A stretch of DNA of 64,000 nucleotides, from contig CAVSMF010000001.1 of NCBI GenBank assembly GCA_963728975.1, positions 930,001 through 994,000 of the forward strand, given 5' to 3'. Below, piece by piece: positions 17,025 to 24,662 of the stretch (its first letter is position 1; each line of letters opens with the position of its first letter). The notes under the pieces were generated by a model. It saw only the letters and a list, made by a program, of their open reading frames with translations. It searched no databases and was not told the DNA's origin. Source of the DNA: DATFCK01 sp963728975. GTDB lineage: Bacteria > Verrucomicrobiota > Verrucomicrobiia > Chthoniobacterales > UBA10450. A program made the translations under genes and the position numbers.

Positions 17025-17384
17025 ATGAAATGGTCCATCTCCAGCCTTGCCCTGATTCTCCTCATGATTGGGGCCGGCGGCTGTGCCCGGCTGGAAGAGT
17101 CTGTGGCCGTGGAAAAGGCCGGGGTGGTCGGAACCCCGTTTAATCGGACTGGCACCGTCACCTTGCATCGAGGAGAGCCATGCGCTTCCCAGATCATGTT
17201 CGATTTCCACCGTCCCGGAATACCCGGTGTCATCTGGCTTTCCGCGCCCATGCGCCAAACCAAAACGCTGACGGAACTGGCGGATTGCGGCTGCATGGTG
17301 CAAGTCTCCGGGATCTGGCGCACCGGTGGAACCCGCGGTTGCCGCTATGTGAGCGTTACCAGCGCAGAAGAGAGAAAATGGTAA
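17025..17384 (+). CDS. Small lipoprotein (119 aa)
   Basis: ATG 17025-17027 gives MKWSISSLALILLMIGAGGC, a lipoprotein signal with GAGGC before residue 20. The mature part contains GTVTLHRGEPCASQIMFDFH and CGCMVQVSGIWRTGGTRGCR with five cysteines, suggesting disulphides in the periplasm. A GTG eight codons upstream is a less likely start. No family is recognised. It is convergent with ahcY, with only 12 bp between the stops. Confidence 0.75.
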   Translation: MKWSISSLALILLMIGAGGCARLEESVAVEKAGVVGTPFNRTGTVTLHRGEPCASQIMFDFHRPGIPGVIWLSAPMRQTKTLTELADCGCMVQVSGIWRTGGTRGCRYVSVTSAEERKW

Positions 17385-17396
17385 AGCTAATCCCGT

Positions 17397-18831
17397 TTAG
17401 TACCGGTAATGGTCTGACTTAAACGGACCTTCGACCGGCACCCCCAGGTACTCGGCCTGGTTTTGCGAAAGCCTGGTCAGTTTCACTCCGATTTTCGACA
17501 GGTGCAGCCGGGCCACTTCCTCGTCGAGTTTCTTCGGGAGCACATAGACACCGGCCTTGTAGTTCTCCCGATTCTTCCAGAGATCGAGCTGAGCCAGGAC
17601 CTGGTTGGAGAATGAGTTGGACATGACGAAGCTGGGATGACCGGTGGCGCAGCCGAGATTCACCAGCCGGCCCTCGGCCAGCAGGAAAACCTCGTGGCCA
17701 TCCGGGAAAGTATATTTATCGACCTGCGGTTTGATATTGGTGCGCGTCACTCCCTTGGCCGAGTTGAGGGCATCGACCTGGATCTCGTTATCGAAGTGGC
17801 CGATGTTGGCAACGATGGCCTGGTCTTTCATTCGCTCGATATGCTCAAGCTTGATCACATCGACGTTGCCGGTAGCGGCAATATAAATGTCGCCCCAGCC
17901 TAACGTATCTTCAAGGGTGGTTACTTCGTACCCTTCCATGGCGGCCTGGAGAGCGTTGATCGGGTCGATCTCCGTGATCACCACCCGTGCCCCCTGGCCC
18001 CGCAACGATTGGGCGCAGCCTTTGCCGACATCGCCGTAACCGCACACCACCGCTACTTTTCCCGCGATCATGACGTCGAGGGCCCGGTTCAGCCCGTCCA
18101 CCAGCGAATGCCGGCAACCATAGAGATTGTCGAATTTCGATTTGGTTACCGAATCGTTCACGTTAATGGCGGGAACGAGCAGTTTGCCTTCCTGATGCAT
18201 CTTATAGAGGCGATGCACGCCGGTGGTGGTCTCCTCGGAGACACCGCGCCAATCCTTGACGATCTCGTGCCAGCGGTAGGGATTCTCGCGCTGAATCTCG
18301 AGTAGAAGATCCTTGATGACCTGCTCTTCCTTGTTGGCCGATTTGGTTTTGACCCAGTCGCTTCCCTCTTCCAGCTCGTAGCCTTTGTGGAGGAGAAGCG
18401 TGGCATCCCCGCCATCATCGACTATCAATTGGGGGCCTTTGCCGCCCGGATGCGAGATCGCCTGGTAAGTGCACCACCAATATTCTTCCAGGCTTTCGCC
18501 TTTCCAGGCGAAGACCGGGTTGCCCGCTTTGGCCATGGCGGCGGCCGCATGATCCTGGGTGGAAAAAATATTGCAGGACGCCCAGCGGACGCTCGCTCCG
18601 AGATCGATCAGGGTTTCGATCAGCACGGCCGTCTGGATGGTCATATGGAGCGACCCGGTCACGCGGACGCCGGCCAGCGGCTTTTCCGGCGCGTACTTTT
18701 CCCGGATGGCCATGAGTCCGGGCATCTCCTTTTCCGCGATCGAGATTTCCTTTCGGCCGAAATCGGCCAGCGCAATATCTGCGACTTTGTAGTCCTGATT
18801 TGGTTTTCGGTTCGGTTTTTGTTGGGCTCAT
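17397..18831 (-). CDS. ahcY: Adenosylhomocysteinase, with an apparent frameshift at the 5' end
   Basis: AhcY hydrolyses S-adenosylhomocysteine to adenosine and homocysteine using bound NAD. The uninterrupted frame runs from an internal ATG at 18725 (MPGLMAIREKYAPEKPLAG) to the C-terminal PFKSDHYRY, with GYGDVGKGCAQSLRGQGARV for NAD, and LHMTIQTAVLIETL and VTKSKFDNLYGCRHSL for substrate binding. Upstream in the same frame the sequence still encodes the conserved DYKVADIALADFGRKEI but has no start codon before a stop at 18830-18828. A separate-frame ATG at 18831 begins MSPTKTEPKT. Removing one A from an A-run joins the two, so about 35 N-terminal residues are split by one base. This could be a mutation, a sequencing error or programmed shifting. 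Confidence 0.95.
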
Positions 18832-18837
18832 AAATTT

Positions 18838-19257
18838 TTACAAATAGATTTCATCCACAGATTTCGCAGATTTGCGCAGATTTTGAGGGGCGTCGAAGAC
18901 AAGCCGCTTGTGTTCCAGGCTCGGTCCTCCAAAATTCAGAAGTAATCCACGACGCAGACCGGTGGCTTTTAACTGGTTAATCAGCTGGGCCTCGTCAGCT
19001 CTTGTAAGGGCGGCGATCGCCTTCGTTTCGACGACGATCGATTCGAAACAAACAAAGTCGGTGCGGTAAGCACACGTGAGAAGCTTGCCCTTGTAGCGGA
19101 GCGGCAAGGCCACCTCCGCCTTGAAGGGAATCCCTCGTTCCTGAAACTCAAGCGCGAGAGCCGTCTGATAAACAAGCTCAAGAAATCCACGTCCGAGCTC
19201 ACTGTGGATTTCCATTGCCGCACCGATTATTGCGAACGTCTCGGGATCTTTCTGCAT
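18838..19257 (-). CDS. GxxExxY family protein (PD-(D/E)XK-like)
   Basis: A 139-residue protein of the GxxExxY family. It has GAAMEIHSELGRGFLELVYQ, with the Gly-x-x-Glu-x-x-Tyr signature (GFLELVY, about residues 24-30), then RTDFVCFESIVVETKAI (about 66-82), a PD-(D/E)XK-like active-site arrangement with Asp, Glu and Lys, and QLINQLKATGLRRGLLLNFG. The family function is unknown. The last 13 residues (LRKSAKSVDEIYL) are encoded by a repeat whose inverted copy lies just upstream of the start codon. It sits between metK and ahcY, 6 bp before the ahcY ATG. Confidence 0.9.
   Translation of the reverse strand: MQKDPETFAIIGAAMEIHSELGRGFLELVYQTALALEFQERGIPFKAEVALPLRYKGKLLTCAYRTDFVCFESIVVETKAIAALTRADEAQLINQLKATGLRRGLLLNFGGPSLEHKRLVFDAPQNLRKSAKSVDEIYL
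18842..18884. repeat. CACAGATTTCGCAGATT element, 3' arm
   Basis: AAATAGATTTCATCCACAGA then TTTCGCAGATTTGCGCAGAT. Positions 18852-18873 are identical in inverted orientation to 19270-19291. It encodes the C-terminal tail of the GxxExxY protein. Confidence 0.85.
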
Positions 19258-19261
19258 TTCA

Positions 19262-19320
19262 ATCTGTGTAAATCTGCGAAATCTGTGGATGATCTCCTTG
19301 CGAAATCGGTGGATCTATTT
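19262..19320. repeat. CACAGATTTCGCAGATT element, 5' arm (inverted)
   Basis: On the minus strand this reads AAATAGATCCACCGATTTCG, a partial duplication, then ATCATCCACAGATTTCGCAG and TTTACACAGATT, ending 4 bases before the GxxExxY start codon. Both arms begin AAATAGAT, and here those bases include the metK stop codon. Confidence 0.85.
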
Positions 19321-20490
19321 CGCTGCCTTTTTCAATTCAGCCGCTTTGTCCGTTCGTTCCCATGTCAGCGCGTCGAGATCGTCGACCCGGCCGAAGTGGC
19401 CGTAATTGGTTGTCTTTTTGTAGATCGGGCGAAGCAGATTGAGTTGCTTGATGATGTCAGCGGGCTTGAAGCTGAAAATTTCACAGACAGCGTCGGCTAG
19501 TTTGTCGTCGCTGACTTTGCCGGTGCCAAAGCTGTTGACGCTCACGCTAACCGGATCAGGATGGCCGATGGCATAGGCGAATTGCACTTCGCAGCGATCG
19601 GCCAGTCCGGACGCGACAACGTTCTTGGCAACATAGCGGCCCATGTAAGCGGCCGAGCGATCGACTTTGCTCGGATCTTTGCCCGAGAAAGCGCCGCCGC
19701 CGTGACGACCCATGCCGCCATAACTGTCGACAATAATTTTTCGGCCGGTTAACCCCGCATCGCCTTCCGGTCCACCGACAACGAAGCGCCCGGTGGGGTT
19801 GATCAGGTAAACCGTCTTGGCATCCATCCATTCGGCCGGCATGACTTTTTTGATCAACAGTTCGGCCAGCGTTTCGCGCACTTCCTTTTGCTTCACATCA
19901 GCCGAATGCTGGGAAGAGACGACCACGGTCGTGACACGCTTCGGTATCATGCCGTCGTATTCGATCGACACCTGAGTCTTCGCATCGGGCCGCAGCCACG
20001 GTATTTCACCGGATTTACGCATGCGTGCGAGTTCGCGCCCGAGTTTGTGAGCGAAGGAGATCGGCGCCGGCATCAGCTCGGGCGTTTCGTTACAGGCGTA
20101 GCCGAACATCAAACCCTGGTCGCCCGCGCCTTGTTCTGCAGTGGCCTTATCTTCCGCAGCCGCTTCATCGACGCCTTGCTTGATATCGCGCGATTGTTCG
20201 CTCATGGCGCAGAGCACCTGACAGGTATCGGAATGAAAACAGCAATCGTGATTGGTGTATCCGATGTCGCGGACCGCGTCCCGGGCCAGAGCGATGAAAT
20301 CGAAGCGGGCGTTGCTGGTGATTTCGCCCGCCAGAACGATCAGGTTGCCCTTGGCCAGTGTCTCACAGGCAACGCGACTCTTCGGATCCTGCTCGAGACA
20401 GGCATCGAGGACATAATCGCTGATGGTGTCGCAAACTTTATCGGGATGACCTTCGGTAACGGACTCGGAAGAGAAGATGTGGCGCGGCAT
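19315..20490 (-). CDS. metK: S-adenosylmethionine synthetase
   Basis: MetK makes SAM from methionine and ATP. The 391-residue protein shows FSSESVTEGHPDKVCDTISD at the N-terminus (His for phosphate), GAGDQGLMFGYACNET (about residue 122), GRFVVGGPEGDAGLTGRKII (about 227-246), and GGMGRHGGGAFSGKDPSKVD with DRSAAYMGRYVAKN. The start ATG 20488-20490 fits the family. Its stop codon is inside the repeat flanking the GxxExxY gene. It is transcribed away from a SahR-like regulator, with a predicted promoter near 20596-20623 and a leader of about 95 nt that can form a pseudoknot. Confidence 0.97.
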   Translation of the reverse strand: MPRHIFSSESVTEGHPDKVCDTISDYVLDACLEQDPKSRVACETLAKGNLIVLAGEITSNARFDFIALARDAVRDIGYTNHDCCFHSDTCQVLCAMSEQSRDIKQGVDEAAAEDKATAEQGAGDQGLMFGYACNETPELMPAPISFAHKLGRELARMRKSGEIPWLRPDAKTQVSIEYDGMIPKRVTTVVVSSQHSADVKQKEVRETLAELLIKKVMPAEWMDAKTVYLINPTGRFVVGGPEGDAGLTGRKIIVDSYGGMGRHGGGAFSGKDPSKVDRSAAYMGRYVAKNVVASGLADRCEVQFAYAIGHPDPVSVSVNSFGTGKVSDDKLADAVCEIFSFKPADIIKQLNLLRPIYKKTTNYGHFGRVDDLDALTWERTDKAAELKKAAK

Positions 20491-20510
20491 GTGTGTTGAA
20501 CGGGTGATGT

Positions 20511-20569
20511 GTTACAAACGGGACCAGGTTAAAGCAGGAGACTGGCCGGGCGTTGTAACGATTTAACCT
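20511..20569 (-). promoter_or_regulatory. Candidate pseudoknot in the metK 5' leader
   Basis: Read on the metK strand, two inverted repeats interleave. AGGTTAAA (plus 20526-20533) pairs with TTTAACCT (20562-20569) over 8 bp. GTTACAAACG (20511-20520) pairs with CGTTGTAAC (20551-20559) over 9 bp with one bulge. The order stem 1, stem 2, stem 1', stem 2' defines an H-type pseudoknot with loops of about 2, 17 and 5 nt, ending 20 nt before the metK ATG. It matches no SAM or SAH riboswitch class I can name. Interleaved DNA operator sites are the alternative. Confidence 0.45.
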
Positions 20570-20595
20570 TTGAACGTGGCAACGGGTAGGAATGC

Positions 20596-20623
20596 ATCAT
20601 ATTGACCAATCATGATACGTCGA
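20596..20623 (-). promoter_or_regulatory. Predicted metK promoter
   Basis: On the minus strand TCGACG (plus 20618-20623) and TATGAT (plus 20596-20601) are spaced by 16 bp. The -35 and the spacer overlap the palindrome at 20608-20632. A start site near 20588 would give a leader of about 98 nt. Confidence 0.4.
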
Positions 20624-20631
20624 TATATGAT
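20602..20631 (+). promoter_or_regulatory. Predicted promoter of the ArsR-methyltransferase gene
   Basis: TTGACC (20602-20607) and TATGAT (20626-20631) are separated by 18 bp. The -10 lies 12 bp before the ATG, implying a very short or absent leader. The palindrome at 20608-20632 covers the spacer and -10. Confidence 0.4.
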
Positions 20632-20632
20632 T
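20608..20632. promoter_or_regulatory. Palindromic operator candidate for the ArsR-like regulator
   Basis: The 25-bp sequence has matching ends AATCAT and ATGATT and a CGTCG centre (AATCAT-4-CGTCG-4-ATGATT). It overlaps both divergent promoter predictions, as expected for an autoregulating ArsR-family repressor that also controls metK. Confidence 0.5.
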
Positions 20633-20642
20633 TAGAAGCGCC

Positions 20643-21575
20643 ATGACGTCAACGATTAATTTACTGCGCCTCCTGGCCGATCCCACCCGCCTCCGCCTCT
20701 TGCTCCTCCTGGACGAAGCCGAACTCAGCGTCGCCGAACTCCAGGAAATCATGGGCATGGGCCAGTCCCGCATCTCCAGCCACCTGGCCCAGCTCAAACG
20801 CGCCGGAGTCGTCGAAGACCGACGGGCCGGAAAAAATGTCTATTACGGCCCCGCCCGTCAGCAGCGGAATGGCGCCCAGGGCCCAATGAACGAGCTGATT
20901 CGAAACCTGGCCCGGGAATTGCCCGAAACCGCCCGGGACCGGACTGCCCTCAAACTGGCATTGCGCAAACGCCAGGACAGAGTGCGCGAATATTTTGACG
21001 AGCTGGCTGGAAAATTCGGCCGCAGTTACGTTCCCGGCCGTTCCTGGGAAGCGCTGGCCCACACTCTCATCTCGATGTTGCCGCCACTCACCGTGGCCGA
21101 CCTCGGGGCGGGCGAAGGCACCCTTTCCCAATTGCTGGCCCGGAACGCCCGCAAAGTCATCGCCATCGATAATTCCCAGAAAATGGTCGCCTTCGGGTCG
21201 CAGCTGGCGCGCAAACATGGCCTGAAGAACCTGGAGTACCGCCTCGGCGACATCGAGGATCCGCCGATTGCAAAAAACAGCGTCGATCTGGCGGTTCTGA
21301 GCCAGGCTCTCCACCATGCCACCCGGCCCCAGCACGCGGTTGCCTCGGCTTACCGGATTCTGCGCAAAAACGGACGCCTGGTCATTCTGGATCTCCTCAG
21401 CCATCACTTCGAGAAGGCCCGCGAGCTCTATGCCGACCATTGGCTCGGGTTCAGTGAAATCGCGCTTCACCAGTTTCTGGAAAAAGCCGGTTTCAAAAAT
21501 ATCGATGTCCGAGTGGTCGCCCGGGAAAAGCAGAGCCCGCATTTTCAGACTATTTTCGCGACCGGAACGAAGTAG
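20643..21575 (+). CDS. ArsR-family regulator fused to SAM-dependent methyltransferase domain, SahR-like
   Basis: A 310-residue two-domain protein. Residues 1-80 are an ArsR winged helix: LLRLLADPTRLRLLLLLDEA, LSVAELQEIMGMGQSRISSH, LAQLKRAGVVEDRRAGKNVY. Residues from about 130 form a class I methyltransferase fold with motif I VADLGAGEGTLSQLLARNA (about 149-167), AIDNSQKMV and LAVLSQALHHATRP. The metal-binding cysteines of classic ArsR/SmtB sensors are absent. Divergence from metK, with ahcY nearby, matches SahR-type regulators, in which S-adenosylhomocysteine is the signal. That ligand is inferred from context, not shown by the sequence. Confidence 0.88.
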   Translation: MTSTINLLRLLADPTRLRLLLLLDEAELSVAELQEIMGMGQSRISSHLAQLKRAGVVEDRRAGKNVYYGPARQQRNGAQGPMNELIRNLARELPETARDRTALKLALRKRQDRVREYFDELAGKFGRSYVPGRSWEALAHTLISMLPPLTVADLGAGEGTLSQLLARNARKVIAIDNSQKMVAFGSQLARKHGLKNLEYRLGDIEDPPIAKNSVDLAVLSQALHHATRPQHAVASAYRILRKNGRLVILDLLSHHFEKARELYADHWLGFSEIALHQFLEKAGFKNIDVRVVAREKQSPHFQTIFATGTK

Positions 21576-21753
21576 CTCTGAAACCGGGGCCTGGCCGAAT
21601 CCACGGTCAGAAGCAATCGGGAGAGATCCGGTCGCGCGGAGGTTCCTTGCCGCCTCCCTTGAGCCGTCTTTTTTTGCATTGAACGCTGCCATCTTGCCGT
21701 TTGTCCGATTGGGCGCGACTTTTGTATGTTTATTGGCTTAAATTTTTTTCCTC

Positions 21754-23757
21754 ATGACCGGTTTTTTTGAAGAGGTCCAGCGCCGGAAAGTTTATCGCGT
21801 TGCCGCTGCCTACGTCATCGCCGCCGGTGGAATCATTCAGATCGCGTCGGTGGTATTCCCGGCCTGGGAATTGCCTAACTGGAGTCTGCGGCTGGTTATT
21901 GTGCTCCTGCTGATCGGTTTCCCGATCGCCCTGATTCTGGCCTGGGCCTACGATGTAACGCCGGAAGGCATCAAGGTAACGCCGGCTTCCCCCGCCACCA
22001 GAAACCGCCGCCGCAATGTCGCGCTCCTGGGAACGACCGGCATAATCGTTTCCGCGGCCGCCGGTTTTTTTCTTTTGCCGCGCGCAGTCGCGCACAAAGT
22101 CGACAAATCGATCGCGGTTTTGCCGTTCGAGAACCTGAGCGACCAGAAAGAGAACGCTTACTTTGCCGACGGCATCCAGGACGACATTCTCACGAACTTA
22201 TCGAAAATCGGGGACCTAAAAGTGATCTCCCGCACATCGGTGATGTCTTATCGGGGAAAAGCGCGCAATGTCCGCGACATCGGAAAGGCCTTGGGGGTAT
22301 CGACCATCCTGGAAGGGAGCGTCCGGCGCGAAGGAAATCGGGTCCGGGTCAATGTCCAGCTGATCAACGCCAACAACGACGAACATATCTGGGCGAACAA
22401 TTACGACCGCGACCTGACGGATGTGTTCGCAATCCAGACCGATCTGGCTCGTGAAATCGCCGCGGCCTTGCAAGCCAAGCTCTCGCCTAACGAGAAAGCG
22501 CTCCTCGAACGCAAGCCGACCCGGAATCCCGACGCCTATCTCGTTTACATGAAGGCCCACGAACTGTTGAAGCGTCCCGATAAATTCAACGAGGACACCC
22601 TGAAGGCGGAAGCCTTGTTCGCCGAGGCTACCCGGCTTGATCCCGAGTTTGCCCTCGCTTTCGCCAAATTGGGCGGCGTGGAAAACTGGATCTTCCATAG
22701 CTCGGACCCAAGTCCGGCCCGGCGAGACAAAGCCAAGACGGCGATCGATACCGCTCTTCGCTTGCAGCCGGATAGCCCCGACGCTCATCTCGCCCTTGGT
22801 TTTTTCTATTACTATTGCGATAACGACCAAGGCCATTACGAGCGGGCCCTGGCCGAGTTCGCCATCGCCCAGCGAGGTTTGCCTAACGATTCCGAGGTTT
22901 ATATGGCGATCGGGGCCATCGAGCGGCGCCAGGGCAAGTGGCCCCAATCCACCGAACACCTGGAAAAAGCCGCCTCCCTCGACCCTAACAACGCCTGGGT
23001 GCTGCAGAATCTGGCTTATAATTATCTCGCGACGAGGGATTATCCCAAGGCCGATAAAATCCTCGATCGCGGCATTGCGGCCGCGCCCGACTCTTTCTCC
23101 CTCCGCGGAACAAAAGCAACCCTGGCCATCGACTGGAAAGGCGATCTGAGCGTGGCGAAAAAGATGCTGGCCCAGGTCCCTGCCGGAGTGGATCCGGATG
23201 GCATCATCAGTTTTAGCCGAATTAACCTTCTCATGCTGCAACGAAGGTTCCCTGAAGCGCTGGATCTCTTGCAAAAGCAGCCGAAGGAAATCCTCCACGC
23301 CGAAGGCACTGCGCCGGTCCCGAAATCATTGCTCGAGGGAATAGCTTACCTCGGGATGAAGGATGAAACCAAAGCGCGAGCGGCCTTTGAGAAAGCGCTG
23401 CCCGTGGTCGAACAGTCGGTCCGGGAACTTCCGAACGATCCGGCGCGTCATTCCCTGCTTGGAGGATTGCTTGCGTTTCTGGGACGCAAAGAAGAGGCGA
23501 TCCGCGAAGGAAAGCGCGCGGTCGAGCTCAAACCGGAGTCCGAAGATGCGTTTGACGGGCCGATGTATACCATCGCCCTGGCTCAGATTTACACCTGGAC
23601 CGGCCAAAAAGACGAAGCCTTGCAACTGATCGAACATTCGCTCTCTTCGCCTAACGGGTTGTCGGTCTACATCCTGAAGCTGGATCCGGCCTGGGACCCG
23701 CTCCGGAAGGACCCGCGTTTCCAGGCCTTGTTGGACAAGTACGGTGCAAAGGTCTAA
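21754..23757 (+). CDS. Membrane-anchored TolB-like/TPR protein
   Basis: A 667-residue protein. Two or three N-terminal membrane segments (AYVIAAGGIIQIASVVF; LVIVLLLIGFPIALILAWAY; NVALLGTTGIIVSAAAGFFLL) are followed by a FlgO/TolB-like domain (about 115-245) with SIAVLPFENLSDQKENAYFA and ILEGSVRREGNRVRVNVQLI. Tetratricopeptide repeats run from about 265 to the end. Related proteins often carry a CadC-like DNA-binding or adenylate cyclase domain at the front; here there is none. The TPR part suggests a scaffold. It overlaps the next gene by 14 bp. Confidence 0.88.
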   Translation: MTGFFEEVQRRKVYRVAAAYVIAAGGIIQIASVVFPAWELPNWSLRLVIVLLLIGFPIALILAWAYDVTPEGIKVTPASPATRNRRRNVALLGTTGIIVSAAAGFFLLPRAVAHKVDKSIAVLPFENLSDQKENAYFADGIQDDILTNLSKIGDLKVISRTSVMSYRGKARNVRDIGKALGVSTILEGSVRREGNRVRVNVQLINANNDEHIWANNYDRDLTDVFAIQTDLAREIAAALQAKLSPNEKALLERKPTRNPDAYLVYMKAHELLKRPDKFNEDTLKAEALFAEATRLDPEFALAFAKLGGVENWIFHSSDPSPARRDKAKTAIDTALRLQPDSPDAHLALGFFYYYCDNDQGHYERALAEFAIAQRGLPNDSEVYMAIGAIERRQGKWPQSTEHLEKAASLDPNNAWVLQNLAYNYLATRDYPKADKILDRGIAAAPDSFSLRGTKATLAIDWKGDLSVAKKMLAQVPAGVDPDGIISFSRINLLMLQRRFPEALDLLQKQPKEILHAEGTAPVPKSLLEGIAYLGMKDETKARAAFEKALPVVEQSVRELPNDPARHSLLGGLLAFLGRKEEAIREGKRAVELKPESEDAFDGPMYTIALAQIYTWTGQKDEALQLIEHSLSSPNGLSVYILKLDPAWDPLRKDPRFQALLDKYGAKV

Positions 23758-24508
23758 AGCACCGCTTCTCCTCTTTTTTCTTTTTCTGTTCAACGCCCAG
23801 GCGGCCTGGGTGGAGAAAGAATCGGGGAGCGCGCCGTCGGATGTTGCCGGTGTAACCCATCAACATACCGCGCTCGAAAATCCCGGGACCGGTGCGCGCG
23901 CCGCCCTGGATCTGGCAATTTTTTCGCCCAAATTCTGCCGGCTGCTTTTGATCGACAATCGAGATGGGACGCGCCGCCTGGCCGAAATCATGAGTCGCCC
24001 AAGCTATGCTGCGGGCGCAAACGGCGGGTATTTCGATACCGGCTTCGCGCCCCTGGGGCTGCGTATCCAAAACTCCAGGATGGTCGCGCCTCTGGTCCGG
24101 GCAAAATTGTTGAGCGGCGTCCTGGCCGTCTGGCCAAACCGGATAACGATCTTTCGCGCCCGCGAGTTTTCCAAAAAGCTAAAGCCGGCAATGGCGATTC
24201 AATCGGGACCGTTCCTGGTCGACCAGGGGCTTCGGGTCAAGGAATTGGAAGCGACCCGCGAGGCGCGCCGGACATTTGTGGCAGTGGCAACCGGGAACCG
24301 GGCGGCCATCGGGACTAGTTCGGAAATTTCCCTGGCCGACCTGGCCGAAATTCTGGCGGGATCTCCGGGTAATTTTCGCGTCGAGCGGGCTTTGAACCTG
24401 GATGGGGGATCTTCCAGCGCTTTCTGGTTTCGGCAAAAACAGGGGAACGCACTGTCGATTTCCGAGCAGAAGCCGGTGCGCGATTTTTTGGTGATTGAGG
24501 CGAAATAA
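23744..24508 (+). CDS. Exported phosphodiester glycosidase family (NAGPA) protein
   Basis: A 254-residue protein with a signal peptide (LLLFFLFLFNAQAAW) and an NAGPA domain: AAGANGGYFDTGFAPLGLRI (about 85-104), the Asn-Gly-Gly-Tyr-Phe motif, and VERALNLDGGSSSAFWF (about 212-228) with the Asp-Gly-Gly-Ser-Ser motif. The domain removes N-acetylglucosamine from phosphodiester-linked sugars in its animal founder and is common in bacterial secreted proteins. The GTG start lies inside the preceding gene (14-bp overlap), which indicates coupling. Confidence 0.88.
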   Translation: MQRSKAPLLLFFLFLFNAQAAWVEKESGSAPSDVAGVTHQHTALENPGTGARAALDLAIFSPKFCRLLLIDNRDGTRRLAEIMSRPSYAAGANGGYFDTGFAPLGLRIQNSRMVAPLVRAKLLSGVLAVWPNRITIFRAREFSKKLKPAMAIQSGPFLVDQGLRVKELEATREARRTFVAVATGNRAAIGTSSEISLADLAEILAGSPGNFRVERALNLDGGSSSAFWFRQKQGNALSISEQKPVRDFLVIEAK

Positions 24509-24516
24509 TGGGCTTT

Positions 24517-24599
24517 GTCATTCCGAGCGTCGTCGAGGAATCCGGTTGCGGAATCTGAAAGGCGGCTCTACGGGATCCTTCGCTGCGCTCAGGATGACT
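24517..24599. repeat. GTCATTCCGAGC/GGATGAC dispersed repeat
   Basis: The element runs from GTCATTCCGAGCGTCGTCGA to TTCGCTGCGCTCAGGATGAC, so its ends are inverted. It has the same form as 37288-37380. It lies downstream of the NAGPA gene. Confidence 0.7.
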
Positions 24600-24628
24600 T
24601 CAGATTTTTTTTGAAGCTCCGCTTTTTC

Positions 24629-24662
24629 CATCCGCGGAAATCTGCGTAATCTGCGGACGCTG
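24629..24662. repeat. CGCAGATT-family repeat fragment
   Basis: CCATCCGCGGAAATCTGCGT then AATCTGCGGACGCTGATG. It belongs to the same phrase family as the arms around the GxxExxY gene and lies immediately upstream of the FAH-family gene start. Confidence 0.6.

Noticed and set aside
20491..20642. Assignment of the metK leader to a known SAM or SAH riboswitch class
   Set aside because: The stems do not match the conserved cores I can recall for SAM-I, SAM-II or SAH riboswitches, so only a generic pseudoknot is claimed.
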